From: Terrimicrobiaceae bacterium
GTDB lineage: Bacteria > Verrucomicrobiota > Verrucomicrobiia > Chthoniobacterales > Terrimicrobiaceae
DNA: 57,905 nt
Direction: 5' to 3'
NCBI GenBank assembly: GCA_021463905.1
Contig: JAJTZA010000014.1
Location: forward strand, 1 to 57,905
In this document: piece after piece, positions 34,735 through 44,137 of the stretch
Layout: each line of letters opens with the position of its first letter
Position numbering within the stretch: the stretch's first letter is position 1
Translations under genes and position numbers: made by a program
The notes under the pieces: generated by a model
Databases searched by the model: none
What the model was told of the DNA's origin: nothing
Seen by the model: only the letters and a program-made list of their open reading frames with translations

Positions 34735-37635
34735 TCATTCGAACGAGCCGTGAAGAGTCGCAAAAGCCTTGCGAACATAGCTGCGGTGATCGTGCTGGTA
34801 TGCGGTGATCCAGTCCGGTGTGGTATCATCCATCAAGTGCGCGATTCGCGTCAGAACGAGGCGCAACTGCCACAGGTGGTCCTGCCGAGTATCCACTCCC
34901 CACGAAACATTCTTTTTATTTTCCCGAATCCCCTCCAATTCCAGACGGAGCGATCGGGAGGGTGGGAGAAAGCCCGAACATTGGTCTCGATCCATGGCAA
35001 GAATCCTCCAGAGAGAACGCGCTGCCTCCCGGTCTAATCCACGGCGAACCAGGCGCTCGAGAGTGAGAGCGATCATCGTCAGCACATTGAAAGGAGGATT
35101 CGATGCCGCCAAATCCCACAGGGCAGGCAGGGCGGCTTGCGACCCACACAGGCGCAGCAATACCACCGCCTGAAGCCAAAAGGGAAGCGACACCTTCTGC
35201 CCAAACGCCCCTGTTCCCTCCAAACCCTCCCCGCTTTCTCCCGGCTCACGCTGCTCCAAGGCTGACAATAATCGGGACTCCGCGCGCGCATCGCCCTGAA
35301 AAGCCAGCACGGCAGCGGCATAAAACGACGCGTCTCCGTTGGCAACGGCGGCAGCGGCTCCCAAACGTCCGGCCACCTGCCCGCGCAGCGAGGGGTTCTG
35401 TGCAAGAAACCAGAGATGCAAGCCCGCTCGTCCGGTATCCAGAGCGGAAAGCAGAACCTCGAGGGTTGGAGGAGAATCAGATCCCCTGCTCTCTGCGGAA
35501 AGTGCACCCGTCTTGCGCAGAAGTGTGCGCAGAGTCTCAAGATTGACCGCATGGTTGTCGCAATGGTTTTCCACGGCGAGTGCTGCAGCGATTCCTGCCG
35601 CCTCCCCCAGGCGTTGCATGTCACGTTGCATGCGCACGCAATACGACGCATCCGGCGAAATCCCCGAAGCCCGGCAGGCCACCCAGACATTGCTCAGCCC
35701 CTGCGGCAACAACATCCGGTAAGGAAGTTCGACATGCAACAATTGATGAAATCCCCTGCAAACCCAAAAATAAAAAAATGCCTCATCGGACTCGAACTCA
35801 AAATCCACGGAATGATTGTCCAACACGGCGGACGCCTCGCCGATCGCATCGGAAAAGCGCGCGGACGCGATCAAATCCGCCAACTCCAGCCGGGCCACAG
35901 TGGCGATCTGACGCGACTGCCGAACACCCAGCAGTGGTGCCAGAGCAAAGGGTTTGTCGTCCGGTGCCCAATCGTCGTGCAGTTGAAATGCCAACCCTTC
36001 GAGGCGCGCACGGGTCAGGTCTTCCAGATCGGTCGGTTCGACCCAGCCTGCGTCAAAATTGATTATGCCGATCTCGAGACTGTCGGAGGCGTTCTTGAGA
36101 TAATAAGCGGCCTGGCTGTAAGCCAAAGTACGCCCATCTCCAGGGCGTCCCATGCTGAAAGGAACTCCCGCCAGCGCACAGAGATCGCCATCGCCGCTGC
36201 TATCAATAAAGGCTTTGGCCCGATACCGCAGGAGACGCCCTTCTTTTGCCACGAGAGCGGAGGCAAGTCTGCCGTTCTCCTCTCGTTCCACGGCACACAA
36301 GATCGTGTCTCCCTCGAAATGCACCCCGCTCGTGCGAAAAAAATCAAATAGTGCGATTTTACGCGCTTCATGGTGCCAGCTCAACTCACTGGCGGTTCCT
36401 CCAAACAAAGTGGAAAGCTCGCGTGCGCGTGCGTGGATTTCTTCCTGGAGTCCCCCTTCCTGTCCATGAAAATAAGAACTGATGCCTCCGCCCGCTCCGA
36501 TCCCACCGGCAAACGACGCCTGCTCGATTACGGTCGTTGACTCCCCTCGCCGCGCGGCAGCAATGGCCACGACAGCGCCCGCAGTGCCTGCGCCGGCCAC
36601 CAGAATGTCTGTCTCGCGCACAACCGCCGGATTCGGAAACGAAGCCGGCACTCCGGCAACCGGCTTCCCAGACCATTCCGGGCTGCGTCCCGCTCTCGCA
36701 GCCAAATCATTTCCCGCCTCGAAGCGGTCGGCCAAAGTCACCACCGGCGAAACATTCCATGCGGGACTCCCCACCACCAGGTTCTCGGGGAGCACCAGGG
36801 CGTTTTCCGCTCTCACGGGAGAATAGACCGGGTAGAACCGGCTCGAACAATGACTCAGCAAAAAATCCGCACGAGGTGTCATCTCCCGGAATTTTTGTAC
36901 CATCTCCGGAACCCAAAGGTAAAACTCCGCGAGGGATTCCCAATCTCGCGAAACCAGGATTCGCCGCTCGCCCGTCCGCGCCGCCCTGGTCATTTGACAC
37001 TCCGGATACGCGCGAAAAAACTCCGCAATGTCCGCCTCCCGCGCCTCCCAGTCCTCCGGTGCCCGCGAGTGAAAAACCAGACGGGCTACGCGCTGAACGG
37101 GAGGAAATGAGGTCGCCTCCGTCTGGCACAGGGACACCAGCACCCCCGACTCGGTGGCATCCACCCAGCGACGCCCGCGCACCCGACGTGCCCCGAATTT
37201 GCTGGCGACAATCAGCGAGGTCAGCAAGCCTCCCTGTCTTTCCACCTGCACCGGAGCCGCGCCCAGCAGGACAGAAACCCGAGCCTTCCATGTCAAAATC
37301 TCCTGTGCCGCCGCAGCCTCCGTCACCGCACCCTCAAGCCAGTGCGCTCGTATTGCGTCCCGAGGGCGCAATTGGGCATCCAGCCACCCCTCCCATGCGG
37401 GCGATGGCCCCGTGCCTCTCGTGTCGTTTTCTAGCGCACGAGAAATTTCCCATAGAATATCGCCACAGGAATGCAGCCACGCCACGGAACATCCCACTGC
37501 GCACAGCGCCCGTACTGCGGCAAAACCGACCAACCCGGTTCCCACGACAACAACATCATGACACCGCTCAAACAGGGAAACAAATCCCAGGCCGGTATCA
37601 CAGCGCATTCCGGGCATCGGCAATTCAGCACTCAT
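34735..37635 (-). CDS. FAD-dependent oxidoreductase with two FAD-binding modules
   Basis: N-terminal HDVVVVGTGLVGFAAVRAL and internal TDILVAGAGTAGAVVAIAAARRGESTTVIEQASFAGGIGAGGGI; FIDSSGDGDLCALAGVPFSMGRPGDG; LPQGLSNVWVACRASGISPDASYCVRMQRDMQRLGEAAGIAA. Confidence 0.82.
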   Translation of the reverse strand: MSAELPMPGMRCDTGLGFVSLFERCHDVVVVGTGLVGFAAVRALCAVGCSVAWLHSCGDILWEISRALENDTRGTGPSPAWEGWLDAQLRPRDAIRAHWLEGAVTEAAAAQEILTWKARVSVLLGAAPVQVERQGGLLTSLIVASKFGARRVRGRRWVDATESGVLVSLCQTEATSFPPVQRVARLVFHSRAPEDWEAREADIAEFFRAYPECQMTRAARTGERRILVSRDWESLAEFYLWVPEMVQKFREMTPRADFLLSHCSSRFYPVYSPVRAENALVLPENLVVGSPAWNVSPVVTLADRFEAGNDLAARAGRSPEWSGKPVAGVPASFPNPAVVRETDILVAGAGTAGAVVAIAAARRGESTTVIEQASFAGGIGAGGGISSYFHGQEGGLQEEIHARARELSTLFGGTASELSWHHEARKIALFDFFRTSGVHFEGDTILCAVEREENGRLASALVAKEGRLLRYRAKAFIDSSGDGDLCALAGVPFSMGRPGDGRTLAYSQAAYYLKNASDSLEIGIINFDAGWVEPTDLEDLTRARLEGLAFQLHDDWAPDDKPFALAPLLGVRQSRQIATVARLELADLIASARFSDAIGEASAVLDNHSVDFEFESDEAFFYFWVCRGFHQLLHVELPYRMLLPQGLSNVWVACRASGISPDASYCVRMQRDMQRLGEAAGIAAALAVENHCDNHAVNLETLRTLLRKTGALSAESRGSDSPPTLEVLLSALDTGRAGLHLWFLAQNPSLRGQVAGRLGAAAAVANGDASFYAAAVLAFQGDARAESRLLSALEQREPGESGEGLEGTGAFGQKVSLPFWLQAVVLLRLCGSQAALPALWDLAASNPPFNVLTMIALTLERLVRRGLDREAARSLWRILAMDRDQCSGFLPPSRSLRLELEGIRENKKNVSWGVDTRQDHLWQLRLVLTRIAHLMDDTTPDWITAYQHDHRSYVRKAFATLHGSFE

Positions 37636-37648
37636 GGCCCGTCCGCTC

Positions 37649-40600
37649 TTAAAACAGAAGAATGCTCTTGAGTCGAATCTTCAAATTTTCCACCGGCATG
37701 GTTTCCACGCCGTGAATGGTCTTGCGGGGCATCGTGATAAACAGCCCTTCCACGGTGTTTTTCGTCTCGAGATCCGAGCCTCCCTCACGCGCCCAGTCAT
37801 AGTACGGGAATGTGATGAAGTTCCATCCGTCAAAATTCAGCTTGCCGATGGAGGGCCAGTTAAAGTGAAGATTTCCATTGTCGGCCCACGGCCCCCAGGG
37901 GCGGCTTTTCTCAATATCAATTTTTCCCCAGCTTCCGTTGCCCTTGACCCAAACCCCGGCGTTCTTGGCGTGCGTCGGAACGGGATTTTTCAGTTTGAGA
38001 AAAACGTATTCCTCCTCCATGTCCCACTTGAGCGGCGCATGGGGTTTGAGTTCCAACTCGAGGCAGCGGCCCATTTCCGGGTCCTCCACCTCACGCAGCT
38101 CAAACTCGCCCTCCCGCAAGAAATACTTTTTGGTTTTTCCAGGATTCGACACGATGGCGACCTCGGACAGATTCTCGAGCGGAATGGTCGTTTCGACCTT
38201 CTCCGGCGGGCGAGGATCCTCGGGGAAGGCTGAGGTGCCGGCGCTGGCGCTCTGAATCTGATCCGGTGAAGTCAGATATTGGACGGCACCGCTGGCAAGC
38301 AGTGAAATCGTGGCTTGGTTTTTAGGGGTTTCCTTCCCAAAGAGCGACGTGAGGGTGCGCTCCGCAGCTTTGGCAAATTTGAGGGTGACTTCCCGTGTTC
38401 CTCGCGGCGTCCAAATGGCATAGACCCACTGATCGCCCTTCCGAAATTCCTGGACATAGAGAACCGTTGAGCCGGTGGGGACGAAGCGTTGATATTTCGC
38501 CTGATCCAGCACCTGGGTAAGAATGGCGACGGCGAGATAAGCCGGCTTGGGAGCCATGGTGGGATAGCGGAAACACAAGCCGCCATTGGCCCAGACGGAT
38601 TGATAATATCCGCTGCTGGCGTCATTTAAGCCGCCAATGCTGATGGTATCCATGCCATAAGCCAGGGCGATCAACCCATCACGAACTTTCCATTCGGCCT
38701 GCTGCTCCACCCCCAGGCGCTCGGTCATGCGTCCGATCCATTCGGTCGTGGCCGTAACGGGGACGTCGCCATAGCCCATCTTTCGCGCCACCTCGCGCAG
38801 ATACCAAGCCGAGTGGATATTACCCATGACCGGACTTTCGGGGGTCATGGTCTGCCCCAAATCCTCGATGGCAATGGTGTCAATGAATTTGCGCGGGAAC
38901 TTCTGCCGGAAAATTTCGCCGACGATGAGCAGGCTGTTGCCATCGTTGCCGTATTGCAGCTTCAGTTGAGGAAATTTTTCCCGCACCATTTTTGCCATGG
39001 CTTCGAGGTATTGCATGCGCAGCGGCCAACTACGCTTCCACGCGCTTTGTGCGTCCTTGGACCAGTTCGCAGCGCCGGTCGGCTCGCCGGCCTCGCGTTT
39101 CATGAGGGCTTCCGGCGAGTTTTCATCCACAAACCCTTCCCCAACCGTTCGCGCCGATTCTCCCCAAATTTCCGTGGGAAACGGTGCCCCATTCCCGCCG
39201 CTTTCGTGAAAGACATTCATCCGGTCAATCGAAGGCCATTTTTTTAACTTTTCGCGGATTCCCTCCTCGAGCTGCGCGATTACCTCGGGCAGTTTTTTCT
39301 GGCCGCTGCCGAACAACTGCAGGGTTTCCTTGCCCCCATTTGGCATGCTCCACTCGATGGTGGACTCAGTCAGTCCATATTTCAGACTCTCGCTTTCCGG
39401 CATGTCATCTGCCAGGCCCGCACGGCGGATTCCCAATCGTTGCAGCAACGGCCCGGCCTCGGAGAGCTTAACATCGCTGGCCTGATTCTTTTGAAACCAC
39501 CACCCGTAATAGGGGGACTCCAGACCGGCTTTTCGTGTGTCGGGGGGCAGCATGACAAAAGTGGTTCGCGAATCCACCAGTTCGTCATCAGCATGTAACA
39601 GTCGAAACCGCGCGGCATACCAGCCCACTCCCTCCTTGATCGGAACATTCACCGTTTCATGACCACCCTCCGGAAGGCTGAGGGATTTCTTTCCCGTGGT
39701 GACAATTTTCCCATTCAGATCGGCAAAATCCCACACCAGAGTGTACTCGCCCTGCTGGTCGGCCCGGACTTCCACGAGCCACTCCGGCTGATCGCTTGCA
39801 TAAAACACCTGAAAGCCCGTGTTGGCTCGCACAACCAGCGAGGCCGGGCTTTTTTCCAAGAGCACCCCAAAGACCAAGACCGAGCTGCTCCGCGCGGGGA
39901 ACATCTGCTTGTAATAGTCCACCGCTTTGTAATCATACGGAGTCGGTTGCCACGACCTTTGCACGACTCCCATCGGAGGTGGAAAGGCATCCGCTTCGTC
40001 CACGCGAAGTAGAGGTTCCATCAGTTCGATATCAAGGTAGCGGTATTCGCCGTGGAAATTATTGGTTCCCATTTGATCATCTTCAAGCAGATCCTGAATC
40101 AGACCGTTCTTAATCGGCACGGTCACCAACCACAAGGGGACAGGCTCACCCCCGGTGGCTAGAGCGACGGTTCCCACTTGAACCGCATTGGGGTGTCCGG
40201 TGGCGTCATCGTTCCGGGGAACCCTCTCGATCGTATCCGCCATGGCGTTCCCCCGCGATTTGCCATAACGGGTCACCCGGAACGTGAACTCATTAGGTGC
40301 GTCGGAGTGAGGATCCACCGCGCAAAGCACCCGGGCGCGCCAATATGTGGCCAGCGGCACACTGAAAAGCTTTTCATTCTCCAGCCGATTCGAGACATGC
40401 CGCCGCCAGAAATAGCTTTGCAGATCGTCAAACATGATGCCACGCACCTGCCCCATCCCCGCCAGGGACAACCCGGACGCCTCCGTTTGGTTGAATGAGC
40501 GAAACTCCTTCGGAACCCGCTCCAGATCAGAAAAATCAATCCTTCCCTCCACTCGCTTCTCCGAGGACGTGAGAGCCTGCCAAGGCAGCAAAATAGACCG

Positions 40601-41257
40601 GCTTGGATTGTTGGCTTCGAATCGAAGGCTTTCCACTGCGGCACCTGGGCTGAGCTGTACTTGGAAGCGCACGGCCTCACCCGCCCAGTCAAAATGCCGC
40701 AGAAAGAGCCCGTCCATCCAGATCTCCATCTGCCCCCGGCCATCCGGTCGCATCTCGAGGGTGAAGGGATACTCGGAGGCATCCGGCATTTTTTTCCACT
40801 CCTCCCCACGCAGCTCCGCCATCTTCGGATGGAGCATAGCCGGATTTGGACGAACATAAAATGTGCTGCCGCCCGACATGCGGATGGCATGACGGGGAAA
40901 ATCCCTGCCTCCCGCCTGAACATCCTCCGGCTGGATCTGCATCGGGAGCTGACTGGTTCCCATGGGGATGAATTTTCCATCCGCATCCTCGAGCCGGATG
41001 ATCATTCCCTTGGAACCCAGGCGCCCTTTCAATACAAGGACAGGAATGGCCGAATCAATGGATCCGGTGAGAGTCGCCGAATAGGCCGCATCGGACGGCA
41101 GGGCCACCAGCCACCCCTCTTTTTCCTCGTAGGCACCTTTGATTTCCGTATCGGGCGGCAGAGTCACAGCCAACGCGCCGGTCAGGAGGCAAAATGTCAC
41201 AAGGAGAGACAGGGACGCGCGGGAGGGGAGCCCGCTGAAAGTCTGCGGATACATCAT
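37649..41257 (-). CDS. Large secreted protein with possible glycoside-hydrolase-like (TIM-barrel) region
   Basis: N-terminal signal; mid-protein region IDRMNVFHESGGNGAPFPTEIWGESA...LQYGNDGNSLLIVGEIF...TATTEWIGRMTERLG resembles the catalytic-domain organisation of clan-A-like hydrolases. Family not identified. Confidence 0.5.
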   Translation of the reverse strand: MMYPQTFSGLPSRASLSLLVTFCLLTGALAVTLPPDTEIKGAYEEKEGWLVALPSDAAYSATLTGSIDSAIPVLVLKGRLGSKGMIIRLEDADGKFIPMGTSQLPMQIQPEDVQAGGRDFPRHAIRMSGGSTFYVRPNPAMLHPKMAELRGEEWKKMPDASEYPFTLEMRPDGRGQMEIWMDGLFLRHFDWAGEAVRFQVQLSPGAAVESLRFEANNPSRSILLPWQALTSSEKRVEGRIDFSDLERVPKEFRSFNQTEASGLSLAGMGQVRGIMFDDLQSYFWRRHVSNRLENEKLFSVPLATYWRARVLCAVDPHSDAPNEFTFRVTRYGKSRGNAMADTIERVPRNDDATGHPNAVQVGTVALATGGEPVPLWLVTVPIKNGLIQDLLEDDQMGTNNFHGEYRYLDIELMEPLLRVDEADAFPPPMGVVQRSWQPTPYDYKAVDYYKQMFPARSSSVLVFGVLLEKSPASLVVRANTGFQVFYASDQPEWLVEVRADQQGEYTLVWDFADLNGKIVTTGKKSLSLPEGGHETVNVPIKEGVGWYAARFRLLHADDELVDSRTTFVMLPPDTRKAGLESPYYGWWFQKNQASDVKLSEAGPLLQRLGIRRAGLADDMPESESLKYGLTESTIEWSMPNGGKETLQLFGSGQKKLPEVIAQLEEGIREKLKKWPSIDRMNVFHESGGNGAPFPTEIWGESARTVGEGFVDENSPEALMKREAGEPTGAANWSKDAQSAWKRSWPLRMQYLEAMAKMVREKFPQLKLQYGNDGNSLLIVGEIFRQKFPRKFIDTIAIEDLGQTMTPESPVMGNIHSAWYLREVARKMGYGDVPVTATTEWIGRMTERLGVEQQAEWKVRDGLIALAYGMDTISIGGLNDASSGYYQSVWANGGLCFRYPTMAPKPAYLAVAILTQVLDQAKYQRFVPTGSTVLYVQEFRKGDQWVYAIWTPRGTREVTLKFAKAAERTLTSLFGKETPKNQATISLLASGAVQYLTSPDQIQSASAGTSAFPEDPRPPEKVETTIPLENLSEVAIVSNPGKTKKYFLREGEFELREVEDPEMGRCLELELKPHAPLKWDMEEEYVFLKLKNPVPTHAKNAGVWVKGNGSWGKIDIEKSRPWGPWADNGNLHFNWPSIGKLNFDGWNFITFPYYDWAREGGSDLETKNTVEGLFITMPRKTIHGVETMPVENLKIRLKSILLF

Positions 41258-41264
41258 GATAAAA

Positions 41265-42146
41265 TCAGGGTCTGGGCGGATAGTATCGGGGGTAGATCAT
41301 CTTAAACTCATAATCGCTCAACTGGCGGTGCTGCATGAGCAGCCCATGTTGATTGTACGCCTCAAACGCACCATCCGGGTTCTTGGGATAGTTCCAATCC
41401 ATTTTGTTCTCAGGCACATCCCGATTGTCGTTGCGGGCGATGGCTTCGATATGGCCGTCGAAAAACATATAATTGAGCACAGTGTGGTCTTTTCCACCAT
41501 GATTGCGGCCTTTCACATAAATCCCATCCAGGCCATGAAGCGCGTCATATTGGTGTTCGAATGACCAGGTGGTGCTGGCGTAGGGGGCCACTTCCAGAAG
41601 GAACGGCAGCCTCGCACCACCTCCCGTCGGGAAAGGAACCCAAAATGGCCAGGTGGGCCAGGGCATGGAGGCCACAGGGTATTGTAACAGAATGGCGTTG
41701 ATGCCATAACCACCCTGCAAGTTTTGCATGCGCTTTTTGAGGTCGGGGAAACTTTTGGTTCCCTGACTCGTCTGCCTCAACCCCGGACACACCGGCATGG
41801 CCGCAAGATACCCGGGAACCAAAAAAGGGCTGAATCGCATTTCGGACATGCCGGGTTGCGGTTCCATACCGGGTTGTACGTCGGCACCGGAGATTTTTGA
41901 GGGTGCGACGGGATAGCCGGGCGGGAACCAGCCATTATGCTCACCCCGCCATGCCATAAGTGCGGTTCCCAACTGCCGCATGTTATTGGCGCAAACGGCT
42001 CCTTGGGCGCGTTCCTGGAAGCCCTTTACTGCGGGCCAAACCAAGGCGGCCAGGATGAGCACAACAATACTGGCCACCAGCACCTCGAACAGGGTGAAGG
42101 CCGCCCGTCCGGAATACGCTCTGCTGACCCTGGAATACGCGACCAT
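41265..42146 (-). CDS. Type IV pilin-like/DUF1559-like pseudopilin
   Basis: N-terminal AFTLFEVLVASIVVLILAALVWPAVKGFQERAQGAVCANNMRQLGTALMAWRGEHNGWFPPG; C-terminal LNYMFFDGHIEAI. Confidence 0.85.
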   Translation of the reverse strand: MVAYSRVSRAYSGRAAFTLFEVLVASIVVLILAALVWPAVKGFQERAQGAVCANNMRQLGTALMAWRGEHNGWFPPGYPVAPSKISGADVQPGMEPQPGMSEMRFSPFLVPGYLAAMPVCPGLRQTSQGTKSFPDLKKRMQNLQGGYGINAILLQYPVASMPWPTWPFWVPFPTGGGARLPFLLEVAPYASTTWSFEHQYDALHGLDGIYVKGRNHGGKDHTVLNYMFFDGHIEAIARNDNRDVPENKMDWNYPKNPDGAFEAYNQHGLLMQHRQLSDYEFKMIYPRYYPPRP

Positions 42147-42908
42147 TCAGTGGGTGGTTGGTGTGATGGTGATGGACTCGACAAAGAACTCGGTGTTGGT
42201 AGGCATGCCCGAAGCCAGCCGGATTCCGTTCAAAAACTGATTGCCGACACTGGGACGCCCCGGAACCTCCATGGAAATTTTTTCTGACTGCGCTTGGATC
42301 GGCTGACCGTTTGCATCCGTGCCAGTTACGGCCAGCGTGTAGGTCTGCTCGTCCAAATCCATGGCGAGAACCAGCGTGAACCGCGCTCCTTCATAGGCAG
42401 CACTCCGCGGCAGTAAATTCACGCGCTTTTGCACAACCTGGTCATTTTCATCCAGTGATTTTTCCGTGTAAAAAAATCCTCCTGGTGCTGGGTCGGAAGC
42501 GTCTGCATTGTCAAATCCGAAGGGTGCCGCACCGATCCCGACGCCCACAATCGGCATAAAAGTGAAGGTGGACAACGTTCCCTTATCCGCCACAACACCA
42601 AACTGCACCACAGCAGTGAGGGTGATCTGACTCGCCATCCGCTCGGGCAGGAGTCTTTCAATGCCGTAACACCTCAAGAGCAGGCCAGGTTGGGAATCTC
42701 CGTGGCTCCGCACCGCAGCCTGCTCCGGCTTCCCCGAGGAAATCAATTTCCAGCCATCAATCCCAGCCACCGTTTCCTCTTCGGCAAAGGGCGGAATGGT
42801 GAAGGCCATGACCACAGAGCCATCGGCGGGGGATTCGGTTCGGGCGGATTCCGTGCCGCTGAAAACAAGCGCAGACAGCAGGGTGGAAAGGAAAACCATC
42901 AGTCTCAT
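42147..42908 (-). CDS. Secreted protein of unknown function
   Basis: Signal-like MRLMVFLSTLLSALVFSGTESA; beta-rich; directly upstream of and adjacent to the pseudopilin gene; start codon uncertain. Confidence 0.6.
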   Translation of the reverse strand: MRLMVFLSTLLSALVFSGTESARTESPADGSVVMAFTIPPFAEEETVAGIDGWKLISSGKPEQAAVRSHGDSQPGLLLRCYGIERLLPERMASQITLTAVVQFGVVADKGTLSTFTFMPIVGVGIGAAPFGFDNADASDPAPGGFFYTEKSLDENDQVVQKRVNLLPRSAAYEGARFTLVLAMDLDEQTYTLAVTGTDANGQPIQAQSEKISMEVPGRPSVGNQFLNGIRLASGMPTNTEFFVESITITPTTH

Positions 42909-44137
42909 AACGTCAGTGCAGTTTCTCTTCCGCACGATGTGCGGAGGATCAATTCGGAATCAAAAGTTTGAATCACCGCCGGGAGATGCGGATCATTGCG
43001 CCGCTCAAGGAAGCTTCGTACTGCTGTTGCACAGATGTTTTTCGTATCCTGCTCGGCTGTGGTGATCCCCAGAGCGGGAAATGCGCCCATTTGGTCATTG
43101 TCATAGCCGGTCACCGCAAAATCCTGCGGCACACTTAGTCCCAATTCCTGAGCCGCCATGATGGCCTGAACCGCGTGGGCATCATTGGAACAAACCACTG
43201 CGTCAGGCAGGGAGCCGGAAGCGCAAAGACGCTTGAGGAAATGATAGACCGGCCATTCCATCCTCTCGTAGGAGCGAGGGTTTTGAGACACCGTAATACC
43301 CACAACCTCCCCGCTCTCGAACACATCCATGGAAAATCCATCCTCAGAAATCTCCCTCCATTGGCCGACAGCAGAAATTCCCGCAGCAAATCCCCGCTTG
43401 CGATCTCCAAATGTCCGCAGGCTGCCACTGTTCACTCCCGGCCCCACCGCTGGCAGGATTTGAAGGATGCGCCGATGCCCCAGTGCCAGGAGGTGGGCTG
43501 TCAATTGGGAAAATGCCCCAGGGATATTGTCGCAGATGAGGGAGACATTTTTCCGGCGCTCTCCATTAACGAAGACCACGGGGATATCCCTGTGCTGCAA
43601 CTCTGCAACGTGCTTCTCTTCAAAATGCTCCTGAATGTGGGAAATCAGAACCCCTTCCACACGAGCCTGAATCAGCTCCCCCAAAGTGCGCTCAACACTC
43701 CCTCCATACCAGTTCATGTCCAGCGACAAATAGTCGAAACCCACCGTATGCGCTTCCTGCGCAAGTTGCTGGTTGACCTTGTGGGCGGCTTCAATGCCAG
43801 CCCCGAAATGCACGATCCCCAGGAGGTTGCTCCGCCGCCTCCGCATCATCTGAGCGGCACGGTTCGGACGATACCTGAGCATTTTGGCTGTCGCCAGAAC
43901 CCGCTTGCGCGTCTCCTCGCTGAAGCGGGTCGCCGCCATCCCCTCCGACAAGATCGCTCCCACCGTCGCCCGCGAAACCCCGCTGGCTTGGGCAATGGAT
44001 TTTTGTGTGGGAATGTTTCTCAATTTAACCAGATGGAAATTCTCCGGGAGCCTGGGTGTTTCACCTCTCCGGATGCCCCTCTTCGCGGTGACGTGCCGTC
44101 TATTTACGACGCCGGAAGGCGAGCACACCCGCTGCAA
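42905..44137 (-). CDS. LacI-family transcriptional regulator
   Basis: HTH TQKSIAQASGVSRATVGAILSEGMAATRFSEETRKRVLATAKMLRYRPNRAAQMMRRRRSNLLGIV; periplasmic-binding-like sensor DAVVCSNDAHAVQAIMAAQELGLSVPQDFAVTGYDND. Start uncertain. Confidence 0.92.
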   Translation of the reverse strand: MQRVCSPSGVVNRRHVTAKRGIRRGETPRLPENFHLVKLRNIPTQKSIAQASGVSRATVGAILSEGMAATRFSEETRKRVLATAKMLRYRPNRAAQMMRRRRSNLLGIVHFGAGIEAAHKVNQQLAQEAHTVGFDYLSLDMNWYGGSVERTLGELIQARVEGVLISHIQEHFEEKHVAELQHRDIPVVFVNGERRKNVSLICDNIPGAFSQLTAHLLALGHRRILQILPAVGPGVNSGSLRTFGDRKRGFAAGISAVGQWREISEDGFSMDVFESGEVVGITVSQNPRSYERMEWPVYHFLKRLCASGSLPDAVVCSNDAHAVQAIMAAQELGLSVPQDFAVTGYDNDQMGAFPALGITTAEQDTKNICATAVRSFLERRNDPHLPAVIQTFDSELILRTSCGRETALTL

